Under the pieces are notes generated by a model. That model was not told the DNA's origin. It saw only the letters and a list, made by a program, of their open reading frames with translations, and ran no database searches. 62,038 nucleotides of DNA. It comes from an uncultured Gemmatimonadota bacterium (lineage in GTDB: Bacteria; Latescibacterota; UBA2968; UBA8231). Below are positions 61,009 to 62,038 of this stretch, in pieces. The position numbers were made by a program, and so were the translations under genes. The number at the start of each line of letters is the position of its first letter. The stretch's first letter is position 1. The stretch covers positions 1 to 62,038 of the forward strand of contig CAITNQ010000238.1 of NCBI GenBank assembly GCA_903893785.1, written 5' to 3'.

Positions 61009-61419
61009 ATGGTACCCACGCGCATGCCCAGCATCAACCAGGTCTCGTTGTGCGGTCGCCTGGTGCAGGACCCGGAATACCGGGCGATGGACAACGGCGT
61101 GTCCCGGCTCAGCGGCCGTCTGGCCGTCAATCGCCCCTATCGCGATCGCACCGACGCGTGGCAGGAGGAGGCGTGCTTCTTCAACTTCGTGGTCTGGCAG
61201 AAGCCCGCCGAGGTGCTGGCTGATCGACTGCACAAGGGCACTCCGGTCTTCTTGACCGGCCGACTGCGGAGCTCCACGTGGCGGGACGCTCAGGAACACA
61301 CGCATTCGCGCGTCGAGATCCAGGTCCTCCACCTGCAGGTGCTCGAGCGCGATCCGAACCGCGTCGAGGACACCGAGACCGACGCGGTTGAGGAGGAAAG
61401 CGAACTGGCCGTGGCCTGA
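61009..61419 (+). CDS. ssb: single-stranded DNA-binding protein
   Basis: 136 residues from ATG 61009, five bases after AGGAGA; a second ATG at 61024 would remove five residues. The OB fold is recognisable: INQVSLCGRLVQDPEYRAM, FFNFVVWQKPAEVLADRL and TPVFLTGRLRSSTWRD, ending near residue 113. The acidic tail (EDTETDAVEEESELAVA) is short and lacks the usual DDIPF-type tip that recruits replication partners. It may be a specialised or second SSB, and its place beside a methyltransferase gene is suggestive. Confidence 0.9.
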   Translation: MVPTRMPSINQVSLCGRLVQDPEYRAMDNGVSRLSGRLAVNRPYRDRTDAWQEEACFFNFVVWQKPAEVLADRLHKGTPVFLTGRLRSSTWRDAQEHTHSRVEIQVLHLQVLERDPNRVEDTETDAVEEESELAVA

Positions 61420-61543
61420 GTCGGCGCCCCGCCACGGTCGGCCCAAGGCGCACTGCGACGGCGCCGGCGGGCGGCCCGGGATCCTGACGCCTGCGGCCGG
61501 CTGGTCGCGCCGACGGACAGGTCAGCAGGGCCGCCAAGACCGG

Positions 61544-61572
61544 TTGACGCCCGCCGGCGCCACCCGTACTTT
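61544..61572 (+). promoter_or_regulatory. promoter for the small membrane protein and tRNA-Ala
   Basis: TTGACG (61544-61549), a 17-base spacer and TACTTT (61567-61572) lie 50 bases before the GTG at 61622. The local drop in GC after the -10 (TAGCCCCATACGAG) also fits a transcription start. The same transcript would include the tRNA. Confidence 0.5.
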
Positions 61573-61621
61573 AGCCCCATACGAGCCGTAGCACAGTGCC
61601 GATCGCCAGCGGGGTTGTCCA

Positions 61622-61849
61622 GTGGCCTGGGCCAAGAGCAAGAGCTTCCTCGAGAAGGTGCAGCTGGGCAGCATCGTCCTGTACCTTGTTTGCCTGGGGG
61701 GGTATACCATCCCCGCGGTGGCCACGGTGTGGGATCAGGTGCGCGCCGACATCCTCGGTTTCGCCTTCTTCTCGCTGTTCATCGCCTCCACCGTGCTGCT
61801 CAGCTTTGAGAAAGATGGGGAGTCGCCTCCCCCGCCTGTGGGGCAGTAG
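61622..61849 (+). CDS. small membrane protein overlapping tRNA-Ala
   Basis: 75 residues from GTG 61622 (GCGGGG eight bases upstream). Two predicted membrane helices (about 16-33 and 44-61), a lysine-rich N-terminus (AWAKSKSFLEK) and a Pro-rich end. The stop codon TAG (61847-61849) is formed by tRNA positions U8-A9-G10, so the reading frame runs ten bases into the tRNA. No family is recognised. The hydrophobic pattern argues that it is a real gene. Confidence 0.55.
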   Translation: MAWAKSKSFLEKVQLGSIVLYLVCLGGYTIPAVATVWDQVRADILGFAFFSLFIASTVLLSFEKDGESPPPPVGQ

Positions 61850-61915
61850 CTCAGCTGGGAGAGCGCGGGCTTTGCAAGCCTGAGGTCGCGGGTTCGAATC
61901 CCGTCTGCTCCACCA
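61840..61915 (+). tRNA. tRNA-Ala(UGC)
   Basis: The 73-base body (61840-61912) plus an encoded CCA (61913-61915) folds as a normal cloverleaf. Acceptor GGGGCAG pairs with CTGCTCC and includes the G3:U70 pair that identifies alanine tRNAs. The anticodon loop TTTGCAA gives anticodon UGC. The T loop is TTCGAAT with a GCGGG/CCCGT stem. Confidence 0.97.
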
Positions 61916-61930
61916 TTCCGCCGCGTCGAC

Positions 61931-61966
61931 AGCAGCCCCGCGCGCCCTTGGGCACACGGGGCTGTT
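61931..61966 (+). terminator. hairpin after tRNA-Ala
   Basis: CAGCCCCG (61933-61940) pairs with CGGGGCTG (61957-61964), with an inner GCCC/GGGC pairing. There is no T-run beyond TT, so it is a weak intrinsic terminator or a processing hairpin. The remaining bases to 62038 show no gene. Confidence 0.4.
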
Positions 61967-62038
61967 GCCGTTGGTCGAGGACCAGACCCGCGGCCCGGTT
62001 GACCCGCCGGCCATCGCCCCGAGCATCGACGCGCTCCA

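Noticed and set aside
60822..61130. 103-codon extension at the start of the methyltransferase
   Set aside because: It would overlap ssb and the repeat-rich control region; the conserved methylase start lies just after ATG 60821.
61571..62026. Minus-strand open frame of 151 codons across the right edge
   Set aside because: It runs antisense through tRNA-Ala and contains the well-known false sequence RRDSNPRP made by reading a tRNA backwards.

Overview
The window is about 62 kb of high-GC (roughly 70 %) bacterial chromosome, densely packed, with many genes joined by ATGA or GTGA start/stop overlaps and many GTG starts. The cell is Gram-negative in type: it has a lipid-anchored outer-membrane polysaccharide export protein, a Wzc-type chain-length kinase and a meso-diaminopimelate-type MurE. 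A secreted protease ends in a FlgD-like domain opening with FPNPFN, a tail common in high-GC lineages of the FCB superphylum (Gemmatimonadota, Latescibacterota, 'Eisenbacteria' and relatives). I infer that kind of organism, but no single marker proves it. There is no prophage, insertion sequence, rRNA or CRISPR array. One tRNA-Ala(UGC) lies at the right edge.

Layout. 1-13.9 kb is mixed housekeeping and metabolism: the tail of an MFS-HEAT protein, a four-gene minus-strand group (aldo/keto reductase, small membrane protein, DegT aminotransferase, secreted alpha/beta hydrolase), a PHP phosphoesterase, glnB-glnE with a MauE-thioredoxin fusion gene, and a plus-strand pair (an uncharacterised protein and a DapA-family lyase). 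13.9-32.0 kb is one continuous minus-strand surface-polysaccharide operon, transcribed from the Wzc-like kinase toward a WecA-type initiating transferase. It holds a Wzy-like polymerase, a flippase-glycosyltransferase fusion, four GT4 enzymes, a PHP-like membrane protein, WbqC, an LmbE deacetylase and two sugar aminotransferases.

32.1-46.3 kb holds kptA-purE and then a dcw cell-division/cell-wall cluster (mraZ-rsmH-ftsL-ftsI-murE-murF-ftsW-murC-ftsQ-ftsA-ftsZ). It is driven by a near-consensus promoter with MraZ-box-like repeats. mraY, murD and murG are missing from their usual places. 46.5-49.4 kb carries trmB and an iron-sulphur module (iscS, an A-type carrier, and a cysteine-rich MerR regulator with a palindromic operator). 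49.8-54.3 kb carries a serine hydrolase, a small secreted protein and the large secreted metalloprotease. 54.3-59.2 kb is a second polysaccharide-linked operon (DUF255/thioredoxin protein, PqqD-like protein, nucleotidyltransferase, OPX export lipoprotein). 59.2-62 kb has an orphan DNA methyltransferase, ssb, a small membrane protein and tRNA-Ala.

How the parts may fit together: the kinase, flippase and polymerase of the large operon probably work with the OPX protein encoded 22 kb away to form one envelope-spanning Wzx/Wzy export route. The most unusual item is the kinase. After its tyrosine cluster it has a third predicted membrane helix and two tandem SPOR-like, septal-peptidoglycan-binding domains, which suggests a physical link between capsule export and cell division.
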